A stretch of 64,000 nucleotides of DNA from Acanthosepion esculentum (taxonomy: Eukaryota; Mollusca; Cephalopoda; Sepiida; Sepiidae). The notes beneath the pieces were generated by a model, which was not told the origin of the DNA, made no database searches, and saw nothing but the letters and a program-made list of their open reading frames with translations. Below, one piece after another: positions 11,690-23,021 of the stretch. The first letter of the stretch is position 1. Each line of letters opens with the position of its first letter. Both the position numbers and the translations under genes were made by a program. The DNA lies in contig OZ038498.1 of NCBI GenBank assembly GCA_964036315.1, forward strand, positions 14,475,497-14,539,496, given 5' to 3'.

Positions 11690-12545
11690 ACGAAGATCCG
11701 ACAGGAAGGTCTCTGCTCGGGAGATTTGGAAGTTTTGAAAAGCGTGGAACCACAACATAATTGCTGGTCCTGGGTATGACTATAAACTACACCCGGCAGC
11801 AAGGCCTCTGCTCGGGAGATTAAAGGTTTTGAAAAGCGTGGAGCTACATCTTAATTCCTGGTCCTGGGTATGACTATAGACTACATTCAGCAGCAAGGCC
11901 AGTGCTCGGGAGATTGGATGTTTTCAAGAGCGTGGAACCACATCTTAGTTGCTGGTCCTGGGTATGAATATAGACTACATTCAGCAACTAGACCACTGTT
12001 CGGGAGATTGGAGGTTTTGAAATGCGTGGGGCACATCATAATTGCTGGTCCTTGGATTCACTATGAACTACATCCGGCCAAAAGACCTTTGTTCGGGAGA
12101 TTGGAGGTTTTGAAAAGCGTGGAGCACATCATAATTGCTGGTCCTGGGTATGATTATGAATTACATCCGGCAGCAAGGCTTCTGTTCTGGGAGATTAGAG
12201 GTTTTGAAGATCGTGGAACCACATCTTAATTGCTAGACCTGGGTATGACGACATACGATATCCGGCATCAAGGGCCTCTGCTCGCGAGATTGGATGTTTT
12301 GAAAAGCGTGATACCAAATCTTAATTGCTAGTCCTGTGTATGAACATAAACTACATCCAGCAGCAATGCCTCTACTCGGGAGATTGGCAGTTCTGAAGAG
12401 CGTAGAACCACCTCTTGGAGGTTTTGAAGAGCGTGGAACCACATCTTAATTGCTGGTTTTGTGTATGACTATAAACTACATCCTTTAGTAATGCCTCTAC
12501 TCGGGAGATTGGCAGTTTTGAAGAGCGTGGAACCACCTCTTAATT
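11690..12545 (+). repeat. 94-bp tandem repeat array (~9 units)
   Basis: The unit contains ttgctggtcctgggtatgac, tataaactacatccggcagc and a tcgggagattgg...gcgtggaaccacatc block. Successive ttgctggtcc landmarks at 11,761, 11,855 and 11,949 give a 94-base period. Single related units occur at 5.0, 22.75 and 43.83 kb. Frames across the array are repeat translations. Confidence 0.85.
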
Positions 12546-12819
12546 GCCAACAATACATATGTATAGTAAAATGGCCTGCGATACATTTTTTAGCAGATTT
12601 ACTAACAATACATCTTATCTGTAGTTGAAGGCCTACAATTGGATTCAAAATATATTTAGTTGAAACCATAAAATTGTGTTCAAAATATTTAGATTTCTGC
12701 ATTAAATAACCCATAAAGGTGTGGGTATGCCGGAAGCAAGCATTTGGATTACGAAATGAAAAAAAAGAAAAGAAAATCAATGTTTGTAGAAAATCCGGTG
12801 AAAGTGAAAAAAATATGAA

Positions 12820-12975
12820 AATAGTTGAGAGAGAGAGAGGAGGGAGGCAATAGAGGAAGAATTTTTTTTTTTAATGTAAAAAGTAAATCTGATAGAGAGA
12901 GAGAGGGAGGGAGAGGGAGAGATTGAGAGAGGAGGGGAGAAGAGAAAGTGGTGTGAGAGAGAGAGGGTGGAGGAG
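12820..12975. repeat. (GA)n-rich tract
   Basis: Imperfect GAGA/GGGA purine tract on the plus strand. Confidence 0.9.
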
Positions 12976-13254
12976 GAGAAGTAACGGTACCAATTACTAC
13001 TGCCAGATTGGAAGTTTTCGCGCCGTAATTTGTTCAGTTGACAAGCAGACGCAGCCACTTCCCAACCCGTAAATGGAAATGACACGAATGATATCGCCAC
13101 ATTAAATACGCCATTTCCGATTAGGGGATGAGATATCTTTACAAATATCAGACAAATTACGAGTTGCTTCCCTTGTGCAAGTTTATCATCCCAGGCTGAA
13201 ATTATTTTACTGTAGTCTTTGATCAATTTTCTTGTGGAATACTCTGAAATTCTT

Positions 13255-13287
13255 GCACACGCACACGCATACAAAACGCACACACAC

Positions 13288-13341
<54 letters not shown>

Positions 13342-13355
13342 ACACACACACACAA
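13255..13355. repeat. (CA)n microsatellite
   Basis: Long CA run with minor interruptions. Confidence 0.97.
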
Positions 13356-13899
13356 ACGCGTAAACATAAACACACCTTATTATACACCTTCACAAATGCA
13401 TACACACAAGCATATAATAATAATTAGCCGAAAACCTGTGTTGCAAACATTGTTATGAATAAATTTATTTATTAAGGAGGAACAAATGAAAAGATATGAA
13501 ATTGACAACTTTTCCCATTTTACTTAAACAGACGTTAGACACTTCTTTCTTTCTTTCTTTTAGTTTCTCACTGAAACCAAGTAGTGTCTCTGATTTTGTC
13601 ATTTGCGTGTTTTGTCAAAACGGAATAGTTCATCATTAATTATGAGGTATTGGCAGGGCGTATCGGTCGTGTGAACTAACTGAGGAACTAACAAACTGAC
13701 GAAGGGAGAGATAAGCAGAATTATAATAACGATAATACCTACTCGTTTTCCGAACGCACCCGTGTGCTAGGGCGGTTAGACAATCTTTAGCTAGTGACGC
13801 CTGCCCAGGAACATTTGTGATTCTTCAACAACTACATGGCCCACCTGCAAGTTATGCTGCAACTACGCTGAACGGACCTTAGTCACTGTTTCTGAAAGA

Positions 13900-14890
13900 A
13901 ACATGTGTCGGCGATTTCAAACAAATCCTTTCCAACAACAATAGCTCCGACGATCAGTGAATCTTCTCTGACAATCAAAGTCTTTTCTAAACCCTATATT
14001 TTTCCGTGGGCCAACTACCCAAAAACTTTAACTCAGGACTCACGATGTGCGGATGGTGTAATGGATAATGGTTCGGAATTGGAAATCGGAGAGCCAGCCG
14101 AGTTCCAATTGCAGTCGGTTTCGTTATATTCACCTAAGGGCAAATAACCTTGGAAAGGGTATGAATCCACGTCTTTTCTCCCAGCTTTGGGTTAATTAGT
14201 AATATTTGTATTAAAAAAAATGATTATGTCTAAAAGAAAAATTAAATGCAAAAGTTCATACAATCTGGCTTTAAATAATCTGTAAAAGGTTGATATCCTG
14301 TAAAATAACAAATCAATTGTTTTTTTTCTCACCAATCGCAGCCATTTTTACAGGTGTTCATTTCTCGGAGCAATCGCTGACAACGGCTGAATCGACTGGA
14401 AATAATCTCACATCAACCCTACCCCTGTGGAAACATGTGTCGGCGATTTCAAACAAATCCTTTCCAACAACGATAGCTCCGACGATCAGTGAATCTTCTC
14501 TGACAAGTCTTTTCTAAACCCTATATTTTTCTGTGGGCCAACTACCCAAAAACTCAGGACTATTTTACTTCTTTTTTATTATTTTAAATTCATGTAAACA
14601 TATTTGTAAATACAAATGATTTGTTTAACATGCATACACTTTATTTTTGTTATTGTTGATTGGAATTCGGACGTTAGGATATTTAATATAAAAAAACCCC
14701 GAGACGATAGAACTTCCTACAATATCAGTGGACCTTCTCGGTTATACGATACTTGAAGGTAAAATTCAACTCAACCCAGAAAGGCCACAGTTAAAGAACT
14801 TCCTTCTCCTCATGATATGAAACTGTCCACTCAGACTGTTTCTCCACCAGAACTATTACTTTGTGGGAAAAACTCCCGAGATAATGCTTC
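13900..14890 (+). repeat. Right arm of the inverted duplication with an internal duplicated module
   Basis: 14,041-14,890 pairs with 10,685-11,551. A ~130-base module starting acatgtgtcggcgatttcaa occurs twice, at 13,900-14,035 and 14,431-14,555, so the right arm has an extra copy placed where the left arm has the 5S-like part. The 14,041-14,335 stretch is the SINE (A-box-like ggtgtaatggataatgg). Confidence 0.8.
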
Positions 14891-15009
14891 TCTGCTTCTC
14901 TGACAGTATATTGCAAATTATTTTGAAAAGTTTTCCCCCTGTTATATAGGAATAAAGTGTCGCTGCCGACACTGGAGTTTGAACACAGATCACCAGAGAG
15001 CAAACACAG

Positions 15010-15920
15010 GCGATCCCATTTTGAATAAGTAGATCACGTGATGGTAAAGGAAATGTATATATGGGAATTAGAAAGTACTATTACTGTAAGTGTTATTCGA
15101 AGGCGTCTGACACAAGTATAGTTCAACGGCGTTACTATTTTTGTGTCTACGATTACATAGTCTCTAATACAACGAGCATTACAAACGTGACAACGAGTAT
15201 TCGTTGACATCACAAAACCCCCTTTGTGCAAACCAAAGGCTTTCCACAATCCAAGATACTTGAAAAAAAGCATTCGAATACATAAAGGCAAGTTCACTAC
15301 CGCTGTTAAAATTTCAGATGATTAATTCTTAGTACAAATCTTAGCCTCTGAACTCGAGTCATATTCTTAAATAGCCTCGTCAGATCGAATCTTTTGTATG
15401 GATGCCATGCATGGCACCCAAATAGTTCAGAAACATTTAAATTGTCAGGTGTATACACCCGATATCTCAGATCTATAATTAAAACATGGCTTCAAATGAA
15501 TTAAATTTGTAGGTCTTAACCGTAACCAGGCTTTTTTGAAACTCGTGAACTGGCGCAACAGAATCATAAACAACAAAAAAACAAAAAAAACTGAAATAAT
15601 AAAAAACACACGACTTGAGATGAAAGCATCAACAATTAATATGAATAAATATGTAACTCGAAGATAAAATAATAATATAGTAAACACATTGACGCTCCAC
15701 ACGACTTCGAACAAAAAGTTAGGAAGGCAACCTCCCCATAAATACTAGAAAAAGCGGAAACTTTGAGTAAACATGTGAAAACCTATTTTCATGACAAATT
15801 TTTTTAATAGAAAGATTGTATACATTTCTACCGACAGTAACACTCGTTGCTCGGACAATGAATGAGAAATGTTTCCACGGATGATATTAGCATTACTATA
15901 AACATTTCTGTGTTTTTTGT
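15010..15920. other. No recognisable gene
   Basis: Mostly AT-rich sequence without terminal repeats, tandem structure or recognisable protein on either strand. Confidence 0.4.
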
Positions 15921-15927
15921 TTGTTTG

Positions 15928-15928
<1 letters not shown>

Positions 15929-16004
<76 letters not shown>
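15929..16004. repeat. (GT)n microsatellite
   Basis: GT dinucleotide run of ~75 bases. Confidence 0.98.
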
Positions 16005-16008
<4 letters not shown>

Positions 16009-16497
16009 ATTTTTTATTTATTTTTTTGCTTTTTCTTACGGTGATTCAACTCCACCATGCTAGATCTACAGAGTTGAGTCACCGTCGTATTCCAATTATA
16101 AGGGAAAAGTTCCACTTAGACGGATTTTTCCAAGAACTGCTACTTTGTTGATCAGACTCTCTCGTGAATGTTTCCCTGAACATTACAATCTTAATCTCTT
16201 CAAGTTATGGGGCAATCCTTATCTATCCTTCTTATCGTCATAATCTTCACTTCCTATCACCTACTCTTGCATTCATATCACACATTAACCACCTCGAGTG
16301 GCTCTTGAGCCTTTTATTGAGTAAACTTTAGTTAAACGTTTATTACTTCTGATTCATCACGTAGGTCCATGTATTCGTATACAAACCCTGCTCCAAACGA
16401 ATAAAAATTAAAAAAAAAAATAACATCATGGTTAGATATTTTTTGCGACTTTAAAAAAAAGATTTCCATCTAAATATGTAAAAAAAACAAAACATAC

Positions 16498-16640
16498 AGC
16501 TGAACCTCGGTTTACGAATTTAATTCGTTCCTGAAGCCTGTTCATAATCGGAAATGTTCGTAAACCGAAACTATTGTCTAAATAGAAATCAATGTAAAAT
16601 GGATTAATCTGTTCGTGAGCCGAAGATGATTGCTTATTTA
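16498..16640. mobile_element. Short hairpin repeat, MITE-like
   Basis: cctcggtttacgaatttaat and the later ggaaatgttcgtaaaccgaa are imperfect inverted repeats about 60 bases apart. The ttcgtaaaccga motif suggests a small non-autonomous DNA element. No clear target-site duplication. Confidence 0.4.
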
Positions 16641-17094
16641 AACTTTAACAGTACTTTGTCTACAAGTATATACACGAAACTAATGAAAATCATTTAATAC
16701 ATAAAACTAATGAAAATCATTAAATCTAAGAAAAAATACTAAAATCGATAAAATATAGACGAACACTTGAAGTTTTTCATACCTGTGTTTAGGAGAGTTG
16801 ATGGCGTAAATGGAAGACGAAAGAAAGAGATGTTATTGTTTGGATAAGGGGAAGGAAAGACATGATCGTCTCTTTATTTATAAGCATAGTACAGATCGTT
16901 GATTTTGCCATCTGAAACTGAGAAGGAAGAGAAAATATCATCAACAATTGTTTTTCTCTCAACTTTTCTTTGTCCTTTACAAGTATCACTGCTAGTTTTC
17001 TTTGGAGCCTTGACTGGGGACTTATGAAGAGAAACAAAAGCAGTGGAAAGTACAATAAAATGTTTAATGGATGTCAGTTGTCTCCAGTTAATTC

Positions 17095-17990
17095 CCCTCT
17101 TCAAGTTCTCCACTGCCTTAACCAGGTATTGAACTCACACTCTTTGGGATATGGCACGTGGAACTAGAACAGTCTACCCAAGTGAACAAAATAAAAGGGT
17201 TCAGTTCGACATTCCAACCACCTGAAGAAGGACGGAGCGTACAATGGCCGAAGCGTTGTAATAAATATGGCGACAAAGATGAGGACAATAGTGCGAATAA
17301 TGTAAATAATGTACATAATACCTCATCTCAGAAATATAGACAGATATTGAAATGCCGAAACGTTGTAATAAATATGGCGACAAAGATGAGGACAATAGTG
17401 CGAATAATGTAAATAGTGTACATAATACCTCATCTCAGAAATATAGACAGATATTGAAATGCCGAAACGTTGTAATAAATATGGCGACAAAGATGAGGAC
17501 AATAGTGCGAATAATGTAAATAGTGTACATAATACCTCATCTCAGAAATATAGACAGATATTGAAATGCCGAAACGTTGTAATAAATATGGCGACAAAGA
17601 TGAGGACAATAGTGCGAATAATGTAAATAGTGTACATAATACCTCATCTCAGAAATATAGACAGATACTGAAAGGCCGAAACGTTGTAATAAATATGGCG
17701 ACAAAGGTGAGGACAATAGTCCGAATAATTCAAATAGTGTACATAATACCTCATCTCAGAAATATAGACAGATACTGAAAGGCCGAAACGTTGTAATAAA
17801 TATGGCGACAAAGATGAGGACAATAGTCCGAATAATATAAATAGAGTACATAATACCTCATCTCAGAAATATAGACAGATACTGAAAGGCCGAAACGTTG
17901 TAATAAATATGGCGACAAAGATGAGGACAATAGCCCGAATAATGTAAATAGAGTACATAATACCTCATCTCAGAAATATAGATAGATACC
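17095..17990 (+). repeat. SINE fragment expanding into a 107-bp tandem array
   Basis: 17,160-17,340 matches the body and tail of the 0.95-1.42 kb element (aactagaacagtctacccaa, cctgaagaaggacggagc). The tail unit gccgaaacgttgtaataaat...tagacagata then repeats at 17,247, 17,354, 17,461, 17,568, 17,675, 17,782 and 17,889, an exact 107-base period. A B-box-like ggtattgaactc at 17,124 is in the opposite orientation. Confidence 0.9.
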
Positions 17991-18099
17991 AAAATAACAT
18001 AGACTAAGCTACTAAAATGGAAGCAAATGCTTCACTATAATATGTACACCTTTGTGCAAATTAATTATACAGGAAGACATGGGGTGCCATGATCATCTA

Positions 18100-18664
18100 C
18101 ACCCTTGTGCAAATTAATTGAAACAAAACGAATAATTCCGTTAGTATTAACTTTTTTTCGTATTTTTCCAATGAAACAGGATCCAGTGCACATGTTAGTA
18201 CTCTTATGTCTATTCCATGCGGTCTTTCCTTGCAAATTGACCACAGATTCTCGATTAGATTTAAATCAGGAAAGTTTCCGAGCCAGTCCATAGTGCTTTG
18301 ATTTACTCACTGGCAAGGCTTGCCATTGTGTTCGTGCAGCGATCCAATTTTCGTATGCTTCCTTGGAGTAACGTCCATCGCAGACAATGGCCGTAGGACA
18401 ACTAATCGACAGTCGAGACAATAGTGTCTGGGCGTGATAAAAAAACTGATGTAATCATGGATGACGTAATATTTTTCAAGACCAAACAAATTTCATCCTA
18501 CACCTCGAAAAAAGATTTATATTACTGGACATCACTGCAAATGACCTAATTTGAGGAAAAAATAGAAATTCATTAAACCCTGTAACTCCAGTTGTTCTAA
18601 AACTGACCGTATGGTGAAAGAAAGAAAACTAAAGCGGTTGTTTCAATGAATTTGCACAAGGTTG
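18100..18664 (-). mobile_element. Tc1-like transposon deletion derivative with TIRs
   Basis: A TA followed by cacccttgtgcaaattaatt at the left, and cattgaa...gcacaaggttg followed by TA at the right, form ~28-base inverted ends. The minus strand between them encodes DWLGNFPDLNLIENLWSICK, the third catalytic block of Tc1 transposase (NSPDLNPIENLW in active copies), with upstream pieces in other frames. At 565 bp it is about a third of a full element, so internally deleted. A further copy of the terminus lies just outside at ~18,045. Confidence 0.85.
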
Positions 18665-19254
18665 TATCTAGGCAGTAACTCTGCATTAATGCATGTTTGT
18701 TTAAAAACTATTTCATTTTTCATTTTTGTACTTATCCTTTCCTGTTTACGCGTCAGTGAACGTTACTACATCTAATAACTACTCAGAACGTTTTTCATCA
18801 AGCGGTTTCGGTTATTTGTTTAGCTGTCATCAAGGTCCAACATGCTAAGGGATAACAAGTCTGATTATAAATGGTATTTGTTTCGTTTTTTTTTTGTTTA
18901 AATGTTGGCATCCTAACGTTGTACATCGAGACAATGCTACGTTCGCAAAAAAGAGAGAGAAAAGGAAAGGGAGAGAAAGGGAAAATATAGGCGAATCTAT
19001 TGCAGCTTTACCAGGGAATTGCTTATTGTAGAAGGTCTTCAAGGATCTGAAGCCTTTTACTTCAGCTAAGTTCGCATCGTATACATGTGCTATGTACGAG
19101 AGACTAAATACTTCCACTGCTTGCATGAACACTAAATAAGGTTAAATAAAAGTTCTTTTTTTTTCATTCCACCCTCCCCCACCCACCAAAAAAAATGAAA
19201 TAATTTTTAAACCTCGGAATTCTATGTCTCAGCTGCGAATGGAGAAAATTTAAA

Positions 19255-19400
19255 CGGCACTTATTGGATTGAGTAAGTGAATGCATTTCGGATCTGGGTG
19301 TGGGAGAGATAGCACAAAAAGACAACATTCAGTAAAAGCTACAAAAGACAGAGAATTGTGAGGGGCCATAATCACCAACGTCCTAAAGGGATACGGCGCC
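19255..19400 (+). pseudogene. RTE-like element 3' end
   Basis: Degraded LGVGEIAQKDN and KLQKTENCEGP correspond to the C-terminal [21 protein letters not shown] part of the family, followed by ccataatcaccaacgtccta and a (GAA)n/(GAG)n run. Confidence 0.55.
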
Positions 19401-19515
19401 ATAGAAGAAGAAGAAGAAGAAGAAGAGGGGGAGGAGGGGAGGAGAAGGAGGAGGAGGAGGGGAAGAAGGAGGAGGAGGAGGGGGAGAAGAAGAAGAAGAA
19501 GAAGAAGAAGAAGAA
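19401..19515. repeat. (GAA)n/(GAG)n microsatellite
   Basis: Trinucleotide run at the 3' tail of the RTE fragment. The Leu/Ser-rich minus frame is an artefact. Confidence 0.95.
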
Positions 19516-19519
19516 ACAT

Positions 19520-20255
19520 GAATTAGTTTATCAGTAATAGATCTGTTCAAGCTTTCTGCCAAATGCTGTTTTTTTTTAAATTTTCAATGATAATTTTTAA
19601 AACTTTTATTTTGCACAAGGATCCAGATCGATAGATTTGGTTTATAAACGCGATACTAAAAGGCAATTGAATCTTTAATAATTTCTCCGTCATCAAAATG
19701 GCCGAATTAATTCATCTGAATAGACTATTTTCTTTCTGTACAGACTTCAAGCGAATTAAAAGTCAACTATAAAAAAAGTAAGTTATGAAATGAAGTATTG
19801 CTATTTCAAAGAGTAAATCCGAGAACATTTGGAATTTAACAATAGGATTCTTCTGATATCGAATTAAATAAGCGCTTATTTTCAGCCTTGCAATGAAACT
19901 TGTTTCTTTATTTTCAAAAATAAATTCACATTAATTTAATATCTAAATTTTGTATTCGTTTTTGTACTATTGTACTCCATTTTAGCTGTATGGAGCTACA
20001 CTATCTTATGAATCAATTGACATAGCTCGGTTTAATCTTGCACGAAACTAAATTGAAGTGATGATTGACTTACGTCAATCTTCCCCGGGCGTATGTTTTA
20101 AAAATCTAAAGTTGGAACTCTAGCGTTTATCTGTTTATTTTTCACGAACGCAATTATCTCAGCCATTACGGCACGATTTTCTTTGTTGTTGTTTTGATGG
20201 GAAAAAAAAACTATTTCATTCTTGCTGGTAAAGAAGGTAGAAAGACGAAGAATAT
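19520..20255. other. AT-rich flank beyond the chitinase 3' end
   Basis: No recognisable coding or terminal repeats. It may include chitinase 3' UTR if an even more distal poly(A) site is used. Confidence 0.4.
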
Positions 20256-20260
20256 CAAAT

Positions 20261-20266
20261 TTTATT
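20261..20266 (-). promoter_or_regulatory. Candidate poly(A) signal of the chitinase gene
   Basis: AATAAA on the minus strand about 415 bases after the chitinase stop. Further AATAAA hexamers lie at 20,431-20,436 and 20,418-20,423. Which one is used cannot be read from sequence. Confidence 0.4.
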
Positions 20267-20678
20267 TAGCAATCTATACAGTTAACTGGTCACAAATGTT
20301 GACACTGGTTAGTAACACTTGCTTCGTCTGGTCAGCGGTTGTAGGTGGAAAAAGGTATATAAAAGGTTGATATACCGAACAAGATGAAGCTTGTTTTATG
20401 TCTTGCGCAACGTAGGATTTATTTGCAGGCTTTATTAATAGGGACAAGTCTATAATGATAAAGCTAATTATAAAATAAGGAAATTTATAAAATGTTATAA
20501 AAAGTTTATAAAATGAAAGAAGTTGATGAATGAAAGGTAGAAAAAATGGATAAATTTGAACCGAATCCAAATATTTGACTGTGATCTTATTTTTTAAAAA
20601 AGGCATCAGTTCATGTTAGGTTTGATCGATGGATCAAATGATCAAGGTGACAGGAATTTTCGGTAGTTTGCTTTTGTT

Positions 20679-20848
20679 TTAGGCACAGTTTGGAACCAAA
20701 TTCTTGTAGTTGCAGAGTTTGAGCTCTCTGTCAAATCGAGTGTTGGCTGGACAGGTTAGGACAAAAGCCTGCGACTTGAGGCAAACAATGAACACTTTGC
20801 AGTTGTCTGGAACGTAATAGATGCCATCCAAGCGGTAAGTGCAATCAA
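20679..20848 (-). CDS. Chitinase terminal exon: CBM14 chitin-binding domain and stop
   Basis: The exon follows acceptor tttcattttccag and ends with TAA at 20681-20679. After two bases completing a Phe codon it encodes 55 residues: [19 protein letters not shown], then [20 protein letters not shown] and [16 protein letters not shown]. Six cysteines and the aromatic Y-V-P-D-N-C-K-V-F spacing identify a peritrophin-A type (CBM14) chitin-binding domain, the usual C-terminal module of animal chitinases. It is found only by translating the minus strand beside a splice acceptor and is too short for ORF criteria. It fixes the 3' end of the coding sequence. Confidence 0.93.
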
Positions 20849-20989
20849 CTGGAAAATGAAATAAAAATGAAAATAGATCAAATAAATGGTTTACAGTGTT
20901 TGCATGTTCATTTTCTATTATGTCTATGTAGACAGTGTCAAATACGCAATTTGAATTTAATATAGGAAGGAATTTTGAAAAAGTTAAAA

Positions 20990-21025
<36 letters not shown>

Positions 21026-21063
21026 GAACCTGTTAAATCTATCTATCTATCTGAACCTGTTAA

Positions 21064-21107
<44 letters not shown>

Positions 21108-21118
21108 GAACCTGTTAA

Positions 21119-21166
<48 letters not shown>

Positions 21167-21177
21167 GAACCTGTTAA

Positions 21178-21225
<48 letters not shown>

Positions 21226-21279
21226 GAACCTGTTAAATCTATCTATCTATCTATTTATCTATCTATCTATCCCTGTTAA

Positions 21280-21361
<82 letters not shown>

Positions 21362-21732
21362 GTCTAAAGCTGTTAAAGTCAACTATATATATATATCTAT
21401 CTATCTAAAGCTGTTAAATCCAACTATCTCTCTGTCTAAAGCTGTTGAAATCTATCTATCTGAATAAAAAAGTAATTTGGAAAATATATTTCTTTGTCAT
21501 TGCCGACGCCTATCATGGAATTTCGAATCGAACCCTCTATTTAAACGTCGGCAAAGAAGATGACGATAACAGTCCGAATAATGTAAATAATGTAAGTTTC
21601 TCCTCTCAACCTCTTTTTCTCTCTCCCCTTCTCGATATGTTTATATATATTCAGTTGGTCCACATCTATCTATCTAGCTAGCTAGCTCTCTCTCTCTATC
21701 TTTCTCTTTCTCTCTCTCTCACACACTCTCTC

Positions 21733-21800
<68 letters not shown>

Positions 21801-21869
21801 GATAGATAGATAGATATCGCATGGCTAACCACACTGATTAGCTGTGATACAGCGAAACAGTCTGTGGAT

Positions 21870-21928
<59 letters not shown>

Positions 21929-22101
21929 CAATAATATTAACATGTTCGGAGAAAAAAGAAAAAAACTTACCCTCTATTTTACACTGTCCCCTTCGAAGTA
22001 GTCTTCTGTTTTCCTTTTGGTTGGCTATTTGAACTACTCACAAAGGATATGTAGAGTAACTGCAAATGTCCGTACTACATTCTATTTCACCTATCTATCT
22101 A

Positions 22102-22146
<45 letters not shown>

Positions 22147-22966
22147 CTCTGTCTTATATTTCGTTTACCGCCCAGAATTGTAATCTGTTACGCAAACCTG
22201 GATTCATTTCATATGCCACAAAAGAAAGAGATGCACATGCATTTTCTACTCTAGTCTCACGCTTATCTTTCATTTGCACTGCATTCCCCGCTTACTTTAC
22301 CCCGTCAGTGGGACTTCGATTACGCTGACTGCATCCTCTATAGTGGAGTTAATACTCTCCCCTGCGAAAGAGGTCACCTAATGGCCGGGTGCTTGCAGGC
22401 CCGAGAATAAACATGGCTAACGTTTACCTAATGACTCAAGCGTAATAAAAAAAAAGATTTTCTCATTAATTTACTAAACAAGAGTTGATATGGTAATTTT
22501 CTAAACGTAGTCTAGATGTGGCACAAGGCCAAAAGTTTAGAGCATCCAGTGAGGATGGAACTCACTATTCAGTCCTAATTGATCTAGCGAGTCGAAGTAC
22601 CCAATGAGGGTTAATGTGTTGTAAAATCAACTACCAAACTTGAACGTAAATCTATCTCACAACAAAAGAATATTAATATGTAACAATTTGTACGCCTCTG
22701 AACATCCAACTATCAAGGTTATCTTTTTACGTCTTACTTTCGTTCGTCCTAGGTATGAGGATAAACTACAGTCGGCAGCAAGACCTCTGTCCGGGAGATT
22801 GGAGGTTGTGAGGTGCGTGGAACCACCTCTTAATTAGTATTGTACCAAGGTTCACCCTGAGCCGTCATAGCACTTGTCATAGTCCCAGCTATGGGTAAAT
22901 AGTAAACCCCCAAACAAAAACAGTACATTTTTATAGTAAAATTACCAACAATACATTTTCTGATCT

Positions 22967-23021
<55 letters not shown>

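Noticed and set aside
12777..13458. Val/Cys or His/Thr-rich frames
   Set aside because: Translations of (CA)n and (GA)n microsatellites.
18780..18845. Hammerhead-like word on the minus strand (ttgatgacagct...aaccgaaacc)
   Set aside because: The first core base C is U and the stem does not pair well; too weak to call.
20274..20606. 110-codon minus-strand frame downstream of the chitinase stop
   Set aside because: Low-complexity Ile/Leu/Phe-rich sequence in what is probably 3' UTR; no domain recognised.
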